Shown: positions 43,816-52,968, counted from the stretch's first letter. The stretch: DNA of 64,000 nucleotides from SW4 sp042466115 (GCF_042466115.1 NZ_JAXHBQ010000001.1:1612001-1676000); one strand, 5' to 3'. The notes: generated from the sequence alone by a model not told the origin. Translations and numbers: made by a program.

Positions 43816-44279
43816 CTGCCCAGCGCCCAATCCATCTGTTCGCCTGTTTCCACGGCGCAAGGGCGCACCGCACGCAGACGTTGCAGCGCGGTGCGGCCGT
43901 CCTCTCCGGCGGCGACCATGATCCGCAGACAGGCCATGCCCGAACGGCCACAGCCTGCACGGCAATGCACCAGCACACGCCCCCCATCGCGCAGGACGGC
44001 CAAGGCCTGCGTTTCAATCCCGCGCCACAGTCCGTCCCCGTCCGGCGCACCGAAATCCGCAATCGGCAGATGCGCCCAACCGATCCCCAATGCAGCAAGA
44101 TCATTGGGCATCGACGGCACAGCCAGTTCCGCAAGCGGCGTCATCGTCACCACCAATTGCGGGGCCCATGCCAGCAAGACGCGCAAATCGGCAGCATAAT
44201 CGCCGCGCCCCGGCATCGGCGTGATCGCCAACGTGCCACCCGCAACAGGCAGCGCGCTTATCTCAAATTCCGACGCCAT
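43812..44279 (-). CDS. dual-specificity/tyrosine phosphatase-like protein
   Basis: This 155-residue protein has the signature loop VLVHCRAGCGRSGMACLRIM (Cys-x5-Arg) and an upstream general-acid aspartate candidate in PIADFGAPDG, as in cysteine-based phosphatases of the DSP class. It is probably cytoplasmic. The ATG at 44279 is preferred; the frame extends another 33 codons over the dnaX promoter. Substrates are unknown. Confidence 0.85.
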   Translation of the reverse strand: MASEFEISALPVAGGTLAITPMPGRGDYAADLRVLLAWAPQLVVTMTPLAELAVPSMPNDLAALGIGWAHLPIADFGAPDGDGLWRGIETQALAVLRDGGRVLVHCRAGCGRSGMACLRIMVAAGEDGRTALQRLRAVRPCAVETGEQMDWALGS

Positions 44280-44358
44280 GATTGCCCCCGTGATGCCTGT
44301 GGACCTTAGCCCCGCTCCGCCATACCCTAGCCGCCAATCGCGAATCCAGAAAGCCGAC

Positions 44359-46113
44359 ATGAGCGCAGACACCTCCAAACCCGCCTATCAGGTCCTTGCG
44401 CGGAAATTCCGCCCCGAAACCTTTGCTGACCTCGTTGGCCAGGACGCGATGGTGCGCACCCTGCGCAACGCCTTTGCTGCCGACCGGATCGCGCAGGCCT
44501 TCATGATGACGGGCATTCGCGGGACCGGCAAAACCACCACCGCGCGGATCATCGCCAAGGGGATGAACTGTATCGGGCCGGATGGCACCGGTGGCCCAAC
44601 GACCGATCCTTGCGGGAAATGCGAACACTGCACAGCGATCATGGAAGGGCGCCACGTTGACGTGATCGAAATGGATGCCGCCAGTAACACCGGCGTCGCC
44701 AACATTCGCGAAATCATTGATTCCGTGCACTACCGCGCCGCCAGCGCGCGCTACAAAGTCTATATCATCGACGAAGTGCACATGCTGTCCACCGGTGCAT
44801 TCAACGCCCTGTTGAAAACGCTCGAGGAACCGCCCGCCCACGTCAAATTCATCTTTGCGACGACCGAAATCCGCAAGGTGCCCGTGACGGTTCTGTCTCG
44901 CTGCCAGCGCTTTGATCTGCGCCGCATAGAACCCGAAGACATGATCGCGATGCTGCGCCGGATCGCCACTGCCGAAAGCGCGGAAATTGCCAATGACGCG
45001 CTGGCCCTGATCACCCGCGCCGCCGAAGGGTCCGCGCGCGATGCGCAATCGCTGCTGGATCAGGCAATCAGCCACGGCGCAGGCGAAACAACGGCCGATC
45101 AGGTGCGCGCGATGCTGGGCCTTGCGGACCGGGGCCGCGTGTTGGACCTGTTCGATATGATCCTGCAAGGCGACGCCGCAGGCGCGCTGACCGAACTGTC
45201 GGGACAGTATTCCGACGGGGCCGACCCGATGGCGGTGCTGCGTGATCTCGCTGAAATCACCCACTGGGTCAGCGTGATCAAGATCACGCCCGACGCCGCC
45301 GACGACCCGACAATCGGCCCAGATGAACGCACCCGCGGGCTGGCAATGGCCGAAAAGCTGGCGATGCGCGTGCTGACACGGATGTGGCAGATGCTGCTGA
45401 AAGCGTTGGAAGAAGTCGCGATGGCCCCCAATGCGATGATGGCCGCCGAAATGGCCGTGATTCGCCTGACCCATGTGGCTGATCTGCCCACACCCGACGA
45501 TCTGGTGCGCAAACTGCAAGACGCGACACCGCCCCCGTCTGGTGGTGGTGGCGGGCGCCCCGCGCCCAGCGCCGGTCAATCCACGAACGCGCGCGGCCAA
45601 ACACCCGCCCCCACCCATTCCGGCCCCAGCGGACCGTCTGCGCAACTGGCCGTAGCGGTTGCAACTGACGACAGTCTTGCCCGCTTCGCCACATTCGAAA
45701 GTGTCGTTGCCCTTATCCGCAAACACCGCGATGCCAAGCTGCTGGTGGACGTTGAAAACGGCATCAAACTTGTCAGCTATGCGCCGGGGCGGATCGAGTT
45801 TGAGCAAGCCGCCGATGCCGCCCCTGATCTGGCCCAACGCCTTGGTGCGCGCCTGCAGGCTTTTACCGGCAACCGCTGGGCCGTCAGCGTGACCGCAAGC
45901 GGCGGCGCACCCACCATCGCGGAACTGCGTGACAAGGCCGATGTCGAACTGCGCGAAAAAGCTGAACAACACCCGCTGGTGCAAGCCGTCCTGATGCAGT
46001 TCCCGACGGCGCGGATCACTGAAATCCGCTCGCCCAAAGCGCTGGAAACCGAGGCTGCGGAAGACGCCCTTCCCGAAGTCGACGAGGAATGGGATCCGTT
46101 CGAGGACAGCTAG
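44359..46113 (+). CDS. dnaX: DNA polymerase III subunit gamma/tau
   Basis: The protein has 584 residues. The clamp-loader AAA+ domain has YQVLARKFRPETFADLVGQD, Walker A GIRGTGKTTTAR, zinc cysteines (CIGPDG ... CGKCEHC), IIDEVHMLSTGAFNALLKTL and the SRC motif VLSRCQRFDLRR. A Pro/Gly-rich linker near 390-430 leads to the tau-type C-terminal domain. It organises the replisome. No poly-A slippery site for a gamma form was seen. It leads the dnaX-ybaB-recR operon. Confidence 0.95.
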   Translation: MSADTSKPAYQVLARKFRPETFADLVGQDAMVRTLRNAFAADRIAQAFMMTGIRGTGKTTTARIIAKGMNCIGPDGTGGPTTDPCGKCEHCTAIMEGRHVDVIEMDAASNTGVANIREIIDSVHYRAASARYKVYIIDEVHMLSTGAFNALLKTLEEPPAHVKFIFATTEIRKVPVTVLSRCQRFDLRRIEPEDMIAMLRRIATAESAEIANDALALITRAAEGSARDAQSLLDQAISHGAGETTADQVRAMLGLADRGRVLDLFDMILQGDAAGALTELSGQYSDGADPMAVLRDLAEITHWVSVIKITPDAADDPTIGPDERTRGLAMAEKLAMRVLTRMWQMLLKALEEVAMAPNAMMAAEMAVIRLTHVADLPTPDDLVRKLQDATPPPSGGGGGRPAPSAGQSTNARGQTPAPTHSGPSGPSAQLAVAVATDDSLARFATFESVVALIRKHRDAKLLVDVENGIKLVSYAPGRIEFEQAADAAPDLAQRLGARLQAFTGNRWAVSVTASGGAPTIAELRDKADVELREKAEQHPLVQAVLMQFPTARITEIRSPKALETEAAEDALPEVDEEWDPFEDS

Positions 46114-46180
46114 CGCCCCTTGTCGCGCACGCTGACAGACCGTATCTCACTAGAAACGCATATTCGCAGGAGACGAGCAG

Positions 46181-46525
46181 ATGTTCAAAGGTTTGGGCCA
46201 AATGGGCGACATGGCCAAAATGATGAAAAAAGCGCAGGAAATGCAGGGCAAGATGGCCGAACTGCAGGAAGACATGCACAATATCATGGTCACGGGCGAA
46301 AGCGGCGCCGGGCTGGTCAAGGCCACGGCCAGCGCCAAAGGCGAACTCAAGGCGCTTGATATCGACCCCTCAATCTTCAAGGCAGACGACAAGGAAGTGG
46401 TGGAAGACCTGATCTTGGCGGCAATCAAGGACGCCCAAGCCAAAGCATCCGACCGCGCGCAATCGGAAATGGCCAAACTCACCGAAGGCATGGGCCTGCC
46501 CGCCGATATGAAACTGCCGTTTTAG
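46181..46525 (+). CDS. ybaB: YbaB/EbfC nucleoid-associated protein
   Basis: This 114-residue protein opens MFKGLGQMGDMAKMMKKAQE, continues with a long helix and ATASAKGELKALDIDPSIFK, and ends LTEGMGLPADMKLPF. It is a small dimeric DNA-binding protein found between dnaX and recR in most bacteria. The SD (AGGAGACGAGCAG) is good. Confidence 0.95.
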   Translation: MFKGLGQMGDMAKMMKKAQEMQGKMAELQEDMHNIMVTGESGAGLVKATASAKGELKALDIDPSIFKADDKEVVEDLILAAIKDAQAKASDRAQSEMAKLTEGMGLPADMKLPF

Positions 46526-46531
46526 CCGCGG

Positions 46532-47125
46532 ATGACCCAAGGCACCCAAGACATCGACGACCTGATCGCCCTGATGGCGAAACTGCCGGGGCTAGGGCCG
46601 CGCTCGGCACGGCGTGCGGTGCTGCACCTGATCAAGAAACGCGGGCGGCTGTTGACCCCGCTTGCGGAGTCCATGCAAAAGGTCGGTGCAACCGCGCGTG
46701 AATGCCTCAATTGCGGCAATATCGGCACAGGCGATATCTGCGATATCTGCACCAGCGAGAAACGCGCGACAGGGCAGATTTGCGTGGTCGAGGACGTGGC
46801 CGACCTTTGGGCGATGGAACGGGCCAGCGTTTTCAAGGGCCGCTACCACGTGTTGGGCGGCACCCTGTCGGCATTGGATGATATCGGCCCCGAGGAACTG
46901 CGCATCCCGAAACTGCGCGACAGGATCGCCAGCGAAGGGATCACCGAAGTGATCCTTGCCCTTGGTGCGACGATCGACGGGCAAACCACCGCCCACTACA
47001 TCGCCGACAACCTGCCCGGCGTGACTGTCACGTCACTGGCGCAGGGCGTGCCTGTCGGCGGAGAACTTGATTACCTTGACGATGGCACTATCACGGCCGC
47101 GCTCAATGCGCGCAAAGCGCTTTAG
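46532..47125 (+). CDS. recR: recombination mediator RecR
   Basis: This 197-residue protein has an N-terminal helix-hairpin-helix (LPGLGPRSARRAVLHLIKKR), a four-cysteine zinc finger (CLNCGNIGTGDICDICTSEK), and a Toprim domain (QICVVEDVADLWAMERAS, YHVLGGTLSALD). It works with RecF and RecO in loading RecA at gaps. It starts six bases after ybaB and ends overlapping the next leftward gene. Confidence 0.96.
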   Translation: MTQGTQDIDDLIALMAKLPGLGPRSARRAVLHLIKKRGRLLTPLAESMQKVGATARECLNCGNIGTGDICDICTSEKRATGQICVVEDVADLWAMERASVFKGRYHVLGGTLSALDDIGPEELRIPKLRDRIASEGITEVILALGATIDGQTTAHYIADNLPGVTVTSLAQGVPVGGELDYLDDGTITAALNARKAL

Positions 47126-47673
47126 CCCGCGAACCCGTCGCAAGACAGATCAGGCACATCGGGGATCATGGCCCAGCCCATTTCACCGCCCCGACCCAGA
47201 TCGACGAATGTCCAGCCGTCAACCGGAATGAACAAATACAGGATGTCATCACCTGCGCGCAGCACCCCACTGACCGGCGCATCCTTGTGACGACCGGTGT
47301 GCAGGGCAACATCAGGCCCACGATAACCGACACATGCGCTTTCGAATCCATCAGCGACAGGCAAGTCGAGCACCCGCAGCCTTGCGGCAATATTGGGGAT
47401 GTTCAGGCTAGTGCGCGTGGTATCAACGTCGCATTCCCACTCGGCTTCCATCTCGCGCACAAGGGCGACAATGCCAGCCTCGGACGGATCAGGTTCCGCA
47501 CCCGTGACCAAACAGTCGGAATTGTCAAAAATCGCCTGCCCAAGCGGCGACTGAAAGCAATTGCCCGCATGATCAAATACCAGATTGCGCGTGAACCACA
47601 GCTCGTCACAAATATCGACGGCCTGCACCGCGCCGCCCCAGATCGCCAATAGAAAAACACCCAGACTGCGCAC
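47122..47673 (-). CDS. secreted protein with YARHG-like and SH3-like regions
   Basis: This 183-residue protein starts at a GTG at 47673 with GGGGGAA upstream. After the signal peptide (RSLGVFLLAIWGGAVQA), CDELWFTRNLVFDHAGNCFQ resembles the YARHG domain. The second half (RLRVLDLPVADGFESACVGY to DGWTFVDLGRGGEMGW) looks like a bacterial SH3 repeat. It is likely periplasmic and cell-wall associated, by inference from these domains. Confidence 0.7.
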   Translation of the reverse strand: MRSLGVFLLAIWGGAVQAVDICDELWFTRNLVFDHAGNCFQSPLGQAIFDNSDCLVTGAEPDPSEAGIVALVREMEAEWECDVDTTRTSLNIPNIAARLRVLDLPVADGFESACVGYRGPDVALHTGRHKDAPVSGVLRAGDDILYLFIPVDGWTFVDLGRGGEMGWAMIPDVPDLSCDGFAG

Positions 47674-47790
47674 GACTTCCCCCTTCTTTTGTTCCGAAAT
47701 ACCTCCCGCCGGAGGCTCCGACCCTACCACAGGTCCAGCGTCCAATCACTTTGGCACAACCGCGCAGTATCCAAATCAAAAAAAGACAAC

Positions 47791-47822
47791 AAAGCCCCGC
47801 GGCCATCGGCTGCGGGGCTTTT
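47791..47822 (-). terminator. intrinsic terminator of the methyltransferase gene
   Basis: The stem AAAGCCCCGC with GCGGGGCTTT is followed on the minus strand by a T-rich tail (TTGTTGTCTTTTTTT). It is placed 30 bases past the methyltransferase stop. Confidence 0.8.
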
Positions 47823-47852
47823 CAATTTGGTTGGACCGGCGACGGGCCGCGG

Positions 47853-48677
47853 TTACTGCGCGGTCAGCTTGAACCCCAATGCCTGATCCCAGTGCACGAA
47901 AGTCCCAGTGCAAATGAACCCGTTCTTGGAATAGCTACGCATACCGTGCCTAAAATCGTTGAACGCAGCGTTGTAGTCTTCCCGTTCGCGGAACTGGGGC
48001 ATGATCCGGTTCAGCATAACAAACACGGATTTGCGGCTGATTCGGCAAAATTCATCGATCAGGACCATCCAGTCTTTGGGATGACAATAATGTTCGATCG
48101 CCTGAAAGCACATGACCATGTCATAGCTTTTGTCCGCGAATGGATAAGGCGCATGACCCGCGTCAAAAACAGTCATCGGCAAATCAATGCTTTCGACGAC
48201 GTGACGATAGGGCCAATCCGGCTTTTCAGGGTCAATCGGGTTGCCGCGATCATCAAATTCGCGCGCAAAGTCGGGGTCATTGAGCGCGCGAAACTGTGCC
48301 ATCGCCGCGCCGTCCTTGGACCATGCCATATTGGCGTAATCGGTGCCCATCACGTTATGGCCATAGTGGCGTAGAATTTCCAACATGGCACCGTGGGCTG
48401 TTGAAAGCTCCAGCACGTCTTGCGGCTGCGAGATCAGCAATTCCGGCATATAGAGCTGAATGCGGTTCCAGCACCTTTCGATGTTGCGTGCACGTTTCGC
48501 ATATTTCTGCTGCATCTTCGCGCTGCGGCGCAACCCTTCGGCGTCAAGCGGGTAGTCCGCCATCAATTCAGCGGGCGGCTTCTCTCCGAACAGGTCGATA
48601 TTGTCGGCCTTGGTCCGTTCCTGCTTGATCAACTTGCGAACCGCTGGGTCCTTGAAGGTTCTGACATCGTGTAACAA
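47853..48677 (-). CDS. class I SAM-dependent methyltransferase
   Basis: This 274-residue protein starts at a TTG (48677) preceded by GAGGAGC at proper spacing; the frame opens at another TTG at 48692. The methyltransferase fold shows DVLELSTAHGAMLEILRHYG, GHNVMGTDYANMAW, SYDMVMCFQAIEHYCHPKDW. A large N-terminal helical region with FKDPAVRKLIKQERTKADNI precedes it. The substrate is unknown; a polysaccharide or lipid role is possible. Confidence 0.8.
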   Translation of the reverse strand: MLHDVRTFKDPAVRKLIKQERTKADNIDLFGEKPPAELMADYPLDAEGLRRSAKMQQKYAKRARNIERCWNRIQLYMPELLISQPQDVLELSTAHGAMLEILRHYGHNVMGTDYANMAWSKDGAAMAQFRALNDPDFAREFDDRGNPIDPEKPDWPYRHVVESIDLPMTVFDAGHAPYPFADKSYDMVMCFQAIEHYCHPKDWMVLIDEFCRISRKSVFVMLNRIMPQFREREDYNAAFNDFRHGMRSYSKNGFICTGTFVHWDQALGFKLTAQ

Positions 48678-48802
48678 GCTCTTGCTCCTCAATCATGGCA
48701 CTTACGGCTCTTGAGGGACCAGTAAGCGTTTATTCATGTGGCACGAGAAGGGCTGAAATCTGATTAACTGCGGCAGAAATGGATTGTTTCTAAGACCGCA
48801 AC

Positions 48803-48830
48803 AAAAAACCCCAGCGCGCGGCTGGGGTTT
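48803..48830 (-). terminator. intrinsic terminator of trcR
   Basis: The stem AAACCCCAGC with GCTGGGGTTT encloses a five-base loop (GCGCG). On the minus strand it is followed by TTTTGTTG. It lies just past the DUF1013 gene. Confidence 0.8.
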
Positions 48831-48857
48831 CCATTATTCAAAAGGGCGTGACGGGAC

Positions 48858-49601
48858 TTAGTCGTCGTCGCCTTCATCATCAGGCAGGTTAAAGAACGTA
48901 TCTTTGTCCGGCACAGATGTGTCTTCTTCATCTTCATCCACATCCGTGGACAGGGTGAATGTCTCAAGTCCGGCAATCGCGGTCGGAATCTTTGGTTCGT
49001 CGGGCATCCCGAGGCTCTGTTCGGTGCTGACCAGCTTGCGGCGCTCGTCATCGGTCATCACACCGCCTTCCTTGGCCTTCTTGGCGTTGGCCTTTTGCAC
49101 GGCCGCGTCCAGTTCGGACTGCTTGCACAATCCCAGCGCAACCGGATCAATGGGGTCGATGTTGTTGATGTTCCAGTGGGTGCGCTCGCGGATCGCCTGA
49201 ATGGTCGGCTTGGTCGTGCCGACAAGTTTGGACACCTGCGCATCCGACAGTTCGGGGTGGAATTTCACCAGCCAATAGATCGACGCGGGGCGGTCCTGAC
49301 GCTTGGACAGCGGCGTATAACGCGGGCCGCGGCGCTTTTCTTCACCGTCTGCGGCAGGGTTATGCACCAGTTTCAACTTGTGCGTCGGGTCTTTCTCGGC
49401 GGCGTCGATCTCGGCTTGGGTCAACTGCTTGTTGGCAATCGGGTCAAACCCCTTGACGCCCATCGCCACATCGCCATCAGCGATGCCCTGCACTTCCAAC
49501 TCGTGAAAGCCGCAAAAGTCGGCGATCTGTTTGAAGGTCAGCGTTGTGTTGTCACACAGCCAGACTGCGGTGGCTTTCGCCATGATCGGTTTATCAGACA
49601 T
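48858..49601 (-). CDS. trcR: TrcR-type cell-cycle transcriptional regulator (DUF1013)
   Basis: The protein has 247 residues. AKATAVWLCDNTTLTFKQIA, FCGFHELEVQGIADGDVAMG, RQDRPASIYWLVKFHPELSD and TKPTIQAIRERTHWNINNID are the conserved DUF1013 core with two helix-turn-helix-like parts. The acidic C-terminal tail is variable. In Caulobacter TrcR associates with RNA polymerase and is tied to cell-cycle transcription. The start could also be Met7. Confidence 0.88.
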   Translation of the reverse strand: MSDKPIMAKATAVWLCDNTTLTFKQIADFCGFHELEVQGIADGDVAMGVKGFDPIANKQLTQAEIDAAEKDPTHKLKLVHNPAADGEEKRRGPRYTPLSKRQDRPASIYWLVKFHPELSDAQVSKLVGTTKPTIQAIRERTHWNINNIDPIDPVALGLCKQSELDAAVQKANAKKAKEGGVMTDDERRKLVSTEQSLGMPDEPKIPTAIAGLETFTLSTDVDEDEEDTSVPDKDTFFNLPDDEGDDD

Positions 49602-49726
49602 CTCGGTCTCCTCTAAACATGCCTTCCCCGCGCCCTTCCGTAGGGGCAGACCGCTTGGGCCGGGTTCTCATTGTCGGGGAACTTGGGTGCTATATAGTCG
49701 CGCTGACCCAAAGTGAAAAGATCAAA

Positions 49727-50356
49727 ATGCTGCGCTACCTTTTGCCCCTGCTTTTATCCTCCAGCCTTGCCCGCGCTGACGGCACGGCGGGCGAATTTGA
49801 CTACTACGTTATATCCTTGTCGTGGTCGCCCAACTGGTGCGCCCTGGAAGGGGATGCGCGCGGCTCACCACAATGTGACGCAGACGCCGATTTCGGATGG
49901 GTGCTGCACGGGCTATGGCCGCAATATGAACGCGGCTGGCCGGATTATTGCCCGACCGTCCATCGCAACCCGTCACGCGGCGACACCGCCGATCAGGCGG
50001 ATATTTTCGGATCAAGTGGATCAGCATGGCACCAATGGAACAAACACGGGCGCTGTTCGGGGTTGTCAGCCGATGATTACTATGCCCTCGCCCGCATCGC
50101 CTATGACCAGATCACCCGCCCCGCCGTGCTGCGCGATCTTGACCGCGACGTGACCCTGCCTGCGGCCCTGATCGAACAGGCTTTTCTGCGCGACAATCCA
50201 GGCCTAAGCGGCGACATGATCACGATCACCTGCCGCGCGGGCCAAATCCAGGAGGCCCGCATCTGCCTGACCCGCGACCTGGAACCGCGCGTCTGTGGCG
50301 CGGATGTGATCCGTGATTGCACGCTGGACAACGCCTTTTTTGCGCCAATCCGTTAG
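49727..50356 (+). CDS. secreted ribonuclease T2
   Basis: The protein has 209 residues. The signal peptide MLRYLLPLLLSSSLARA precedes the T2 fold with both catalytic segments: GWVLHGLWPQYERGWPDYC (CAS I) and SAWHQWNKHGRCSG (CAS II). It has eight cysteines. It degrades RNA outside the cytoplasm, probably for nutrient recovery. The ATG at 49727 is chosen because it begins the signal peptide. Its stop overlaps the VOC gene on the other strand by four bases. Confidence 0.93.
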   Translation: MLRYLLPLLLSSSLARADGTAGEFDYYVISLSWSPNWCALEGDARGSPQCDADADFGWVLHGLWPQYERGWPDYCPTVHRNPSRGDTADQADIFGSSGSAWHQWNKHGRCSGLSADDYYALARIAYDQITRPAVLRDLDRDVTLPAALIEQAFLRDNPGLSGDMITITCRAGQIQEARICLTRDLEPRVCGADVIRDCTLDNAFFAPIR

Positions 50357-50790
50357 GGCCGCCCGTCCTTGTATTCAGCCGGTCCCTTGACCTCGATCTT
50401 GTTGCCAAACGGATCACGAATGTAGAACGAATGGCCCATCCCGCGCGCGCCGCCATGCATCGCCTCGCGTTCGATGTTCACCCTATGCGCCGCCAGATGC
50501 GCGCGCATTTCGTCATGATCAAACGGTCCGGTCGCGATACAAATGTGGTCAACATTGCGCCCGCCAGCAACGGGTGGAACGGCGTCAGCCGCACCCGGAT
50601 CGGTCACATCCCACAGGACGATCAGCGCGGCCCCCGCCCAGACCTGCTCCATCCCGAGGGCGGGATAGGAATAGCCGGGCGCACAGCCAAGCACATCGCG
50701 ATAGAACGCCATCGCGCGCGCCATGTCATCGACCAGAAAAACCACGTGGTCGATTCCAACCAGACTGAAGGGAATAGCGCGATGGGTCAC
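50353..50790 (-). CDS. VOC-family (glyoxalase-like) protein
   Basis: This 145-residue vicinal oxygen chelate protein is built from two beta-alpha-beta3 repeats. Metal-ligand candidates are in GIDHVVFLVDDMARAMAFYR, VDHICIATGPFDHDE and SFYIRDPFGNKIEVKG. It starts at a GTG that overlaps the TGA of the 37-residue gene (GTGA). The activity (lyase, dioxygenase or resistance) cannot be told. Confidence 0.88.
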   Translation of the reverse strand: MTHRAIPFSLVGIDHVVFLVDDMARAMAFYRDVLGCAPGYSYPALGMEQVWAGAALIVLWDVTDPGAADAVPPVAGGRNVDHICIATGPFDHDEMRAHLAAHRVNIEREAMHGGARGMGHSFYIRDPFGNKIEVKGPAEYKDGRP

Positions 50791-50900
50791 TTGCCTTTCT
50801 TCGACCCGCCACCGGTTGGAATCTTTTCAAGATCACCGTGGTCTGCATCGGGTAGGGGTTGATCAGACTTGGGGCCTTTGCCAGAATCTTTCTTGGACAT
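50787..50900 (-). CDS. 37-residue basic protein upstream of the VOC gene
   Basis: The sequence starts MSKKDSGKGPKSDQPLPDAD and ends TGGGSKKGK. AAAGGA lies seven bases before its ATG. The stop is shared with the VOC start codon in GTGA, implying coupled translation. It is hydrophilic and probably disordered; no function is known. Confidence 0.6.
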   Translation of the reverse strand: MSKKDSGKGPKSDQPLPDADHGDLEKIPTGGGSKKGK

Positions 50901-50978
50901 CGTTATTCCTTTCAATGCGTTGGCAGCCATTTGGGCCTAGATGGAAAATGCTAGCACGGGTTCCGCAAAACCCAAAAC

Positions 50979-51953
50979 CTAAGGTGCAACGCGCAACACG
51001 ATCTTGCCGATATGCGCGCTGCTTTCCATGCGGGAGTGGGCGGCGGCGGCATCGGCCAGCGCGAATTCGCGGTCCATTACCGGCGCGATTTTGCCCGCCG
51101 CCAGCAGCGGCCAGACATGGGTGCGCAACTGGTCCGCAATCCGTGCCTTGGCCAGATCGCTTTGCGGGCGCAGCGTGCTGCCTGTGATCGTCTGGCGCCG
51201 CATCATCATGGGCGCAAAGTTGATCTCGGCCTTAGGGCCTTGCAGGAACGCGATCTGCACCAGCCGACCGTCTTCGGCCAAACTGCGCAGATTTCGGGCG
51301 ATGTAATCCCCCCCGACCATATCGAGGATCACATCCGCGCCGCCCACACCTTTCATTACGTCAACAAAATCCGCATCGCGATAGTTGATCGCGACCTCGG
51401 CCCCCAGCGCGACACAGGCCGCGCATTTTTCGTCCGAACCGGCGGTGGTGAACACCCGCGCGCCAAAGGCCCGCGCCAATTGGATCGCGGTGGTGCCAAT
51501 GCCGCTTGAGCCGCCGTGCACAAGGAACCGCTCGCCCGCCTGCAAGCCACCGCGCATGAACACGTTGGACCAGACGGTAAAGAACGTTTCCGGCAGGCAG
51601 GCCGCCGCGCGCATGTCCATGCCACCCGGCACAGGCAGGCAATGGGCGGCAGGTGTCGCGACATATTCGGCGTATCCGCCCCCCGGTAACAACGCGCAAA
51701 CCCGATCACCCAGCGCCCATTCGGTGACGCCATCGCCAAGCGCGACAACCTCGCCCGAACACTCCAATCCCGGCAGATCGCTCGCCCCCTTGGGCGGCGC
51801 ATAAAGGCCAGCGCGCTGCAAGGCATCGGGGCGGTTCACACCGGCATAGGCCACCTTGATCACCACCTGCCCGTGACCCGCCACAGGCATGGGGCGGTCT
51901 GTGATTTGCAACACATCCGGCCCACCGACCGCGGTAATTTCGACGGCGCGCAT
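50979..51953 (-). CDS. NAD(P)H quinone oxidoreductase (zinc-less MDR family)
   Basis: This 324-residue protein begins MRAVEITAVGGPDVLQITDR and shows the medium-chain dehydrogenase fold of the PIG3/QorA class. Evidence is VAYAGVNRPDALQRAGLY, the nucleotide site VHGGSSGIGTTAIQLARAFG, LVQIAFLQGPKAEINFAPMM and RLVQ. The start at 51953 follows the COQ9 stop by one base. Being coupled to COQ9 hints at quinone metabolism, but members act on varied enones and quinones. Confidence 0.88.
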   Translation of the reverse strand: MRAVEITAVGGPDVLQITDRPMPVAGHGQVVIKVAYAGVNRPDALQRAGLYAPPKGASDLPGLECSGEVVALGDGVTEWALGDRVCALLPGGGYAEYVATPAAHCLPVPGGMDMRAAACLPETFFTVWSNVFMRGGLQAGERFLVHGGSSGIGTTAIQLARAFGARVFTTAGSDEKCAACVALGAEVAINYRDADFVDVMKGVGGADVILDMVGGDYIARNLRSLAEDGRLVQIAFLQGPKAEINFAPMMMRRQTITGSTLRPQSDLAKARIADQLRTHVWPLLAAGKIAPVMDREFALADAAAAHSRMESSAHIGKIVLRVAP

Positions 51954-51954
51954 G

Positions 51955-52653
51955 TTAGTCATTCGGCGACCAGTGGCCGGGCAGATCATCACGCGCAGCC
52001 CTCTGGGGCGCTTTGATATTGCCAAACAACTGCCCCAATGGCCCCAAGACAGGGCGCAGCACCGGATTGTCGCGCGCCTGCGCCTTGGCCTTTTCAAACT
52101 GCATGACGTTCTCGATCCGGCGGTCGATGAATTCGTCGGTGGCCAGCCCGTCAAAGCTGTCATCCCCCAACCAGAACAGCACAACCGACCCGTAAACCGC
52201 CGACAGCGTCGCGCGTTTCGTGTACCAGTTGATGTCGCGGGATGTGTCGCCAAGGGCCGTCCAGATCGCATCGGCCGTTCCCCAGATCAGACCCGCGCCA
52301 AGGGGTGCCAAATGCGGCAAAGCAAAGAGCGAGGTGCCACGGCGCACGATTTCCTTGTCACCCGCAACCTCCAGCCGCACGCGGATCGCTGTCGCCACCT
52401 TGTCGCGGAACCGCATATCGCCCAGATCGGTCTGCGCAAGACGCGCAAACATCGCGCGGTCGCCGTCTTCGTGATACAAAACCGCCAGATCAACAGCCCC
52501 GCGCGGACAGGCCGCGCGCGCTGCTCCCGCATCCAGACCCGAATCGTCCACCGCCGCGTCAAAGGCCTGCGCCGACCAACCGTCAAAGGCCACATGCGGC
52601 ACGATCGCCTGCAAAAGCGCGGTTTTGACGGGATCGGGGGCGGGGGTTGGCAT
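51955..52653 (-). CDS. COQ9-family protein
   Basis: This 232-residue helical protein has KTALLQAIVPHVAFDGWSAQ near the N-terminus, and TADAIWTALGDTSRDINWYT and KRATLSAVYGSVVLFWLGDD later, which are COQ9 hallmarks. Known members bind lipids and support the COQ7 hydroxylase in ubiquinone synthesis. Start ATG 52653 has AAGGAGA upstream. It is divergent from rpsU, the arrangement that gave the family its alternative name. Confidence 0.9.
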   Translation of the reverse strand: MPTPAPDPVKTALLQAIVPHVAFDGWSAQAFDAAVDDSGLDAGAARAACPRGAVDLAVLYHEDGDRAMFARLAQTDLGDMRFRDKVATAIRVRLEVAGDKEIVRRGTSLFALPHLAPLGAGLIWGTADAIWTALGDTSRDINWYTKRATLSAVYGSVVLFWLGDDSFDGLATDEFIDRRIENVMQFEKAKAQARDNPVLRPVLGPLGQLFGNIKAPQRAARDDLPGHWSPND

Positions 52654-52679
52654 GGCGTTCTCCTTGGTTAAGCGCAGTG

Positions 52680-52708
52680 TAGACAAGACACGGGGCCTTT
52701 GCTATACG
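52680..52708 (+). promoter_or_regulatory. rpsU promoter
   Basis: TAGACA (52680-52685), 17 bases, TATACG (52703-52708). The leader then contains two copies of TGCAAATCC (52718-52726 and 52728-52736) before the ribosome-binding site. Confidence 0.55.
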
Positions 52709-52761
52709 GCGGCTTCCTGCAAATCCTTGCAAATCCAACTTAGAAAGGTGGTGAAAACCAC

Positions 52762-52968
52762 ATGCAGGTTAGTGTTCGTGACAACAACGTCGATCAGGCG
52801 CTTCGTGCTCTGAAGAAAAAGCTCCAGCGTGAAGGTGTCTTTCGTGAAATGAAGCTCAAGCAGCATTTCGAGAAGCCCTCCGAGAAAAAGGCGCGCGAGA
52901 AGGCCGAGGCCATCCGCCGTCAGCGCAAGCTGGCTCGTAAGAAAGCACAACGCGAAGGGATGCTCTAA
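52762..52968 (+). CDS. rpsU: 30S ribosomal protein S21
   Basis: This 68-residue basic protein, MQVSVRDNNVDQALRALKKK, KREMKLK-type helix and Lys/Arg-rich C-terminus (KAEAIRRQRKLARKKAQREG), is S21. It helps 30S subunits pair with mRNA at initiation. The SD (AGAAAGGTGG) lies upstream of ATG 52762. Confidence 0.96.
   Translation: MQVSVRDNNVDQALRALKKKLQREGVFREMKLKQHFEKPSEKKAREKAEAIRRQRKLARKKAQREGML

Noticed and set aside
44263..45984. A 573-codon open frame on the minus strand opposite dnaX
   Set aside because: dnaX on the plus strand is unmistakable over the same bases. Long antisense frames are expected in GC-rich coding DNA, and the translated sequence shows no known motif.
44359..46113. A programmed frameshift in dnaX giving a gamma form
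   Set aside because: No A6G-type slippery run was found in the region after the clamp-loader domain.
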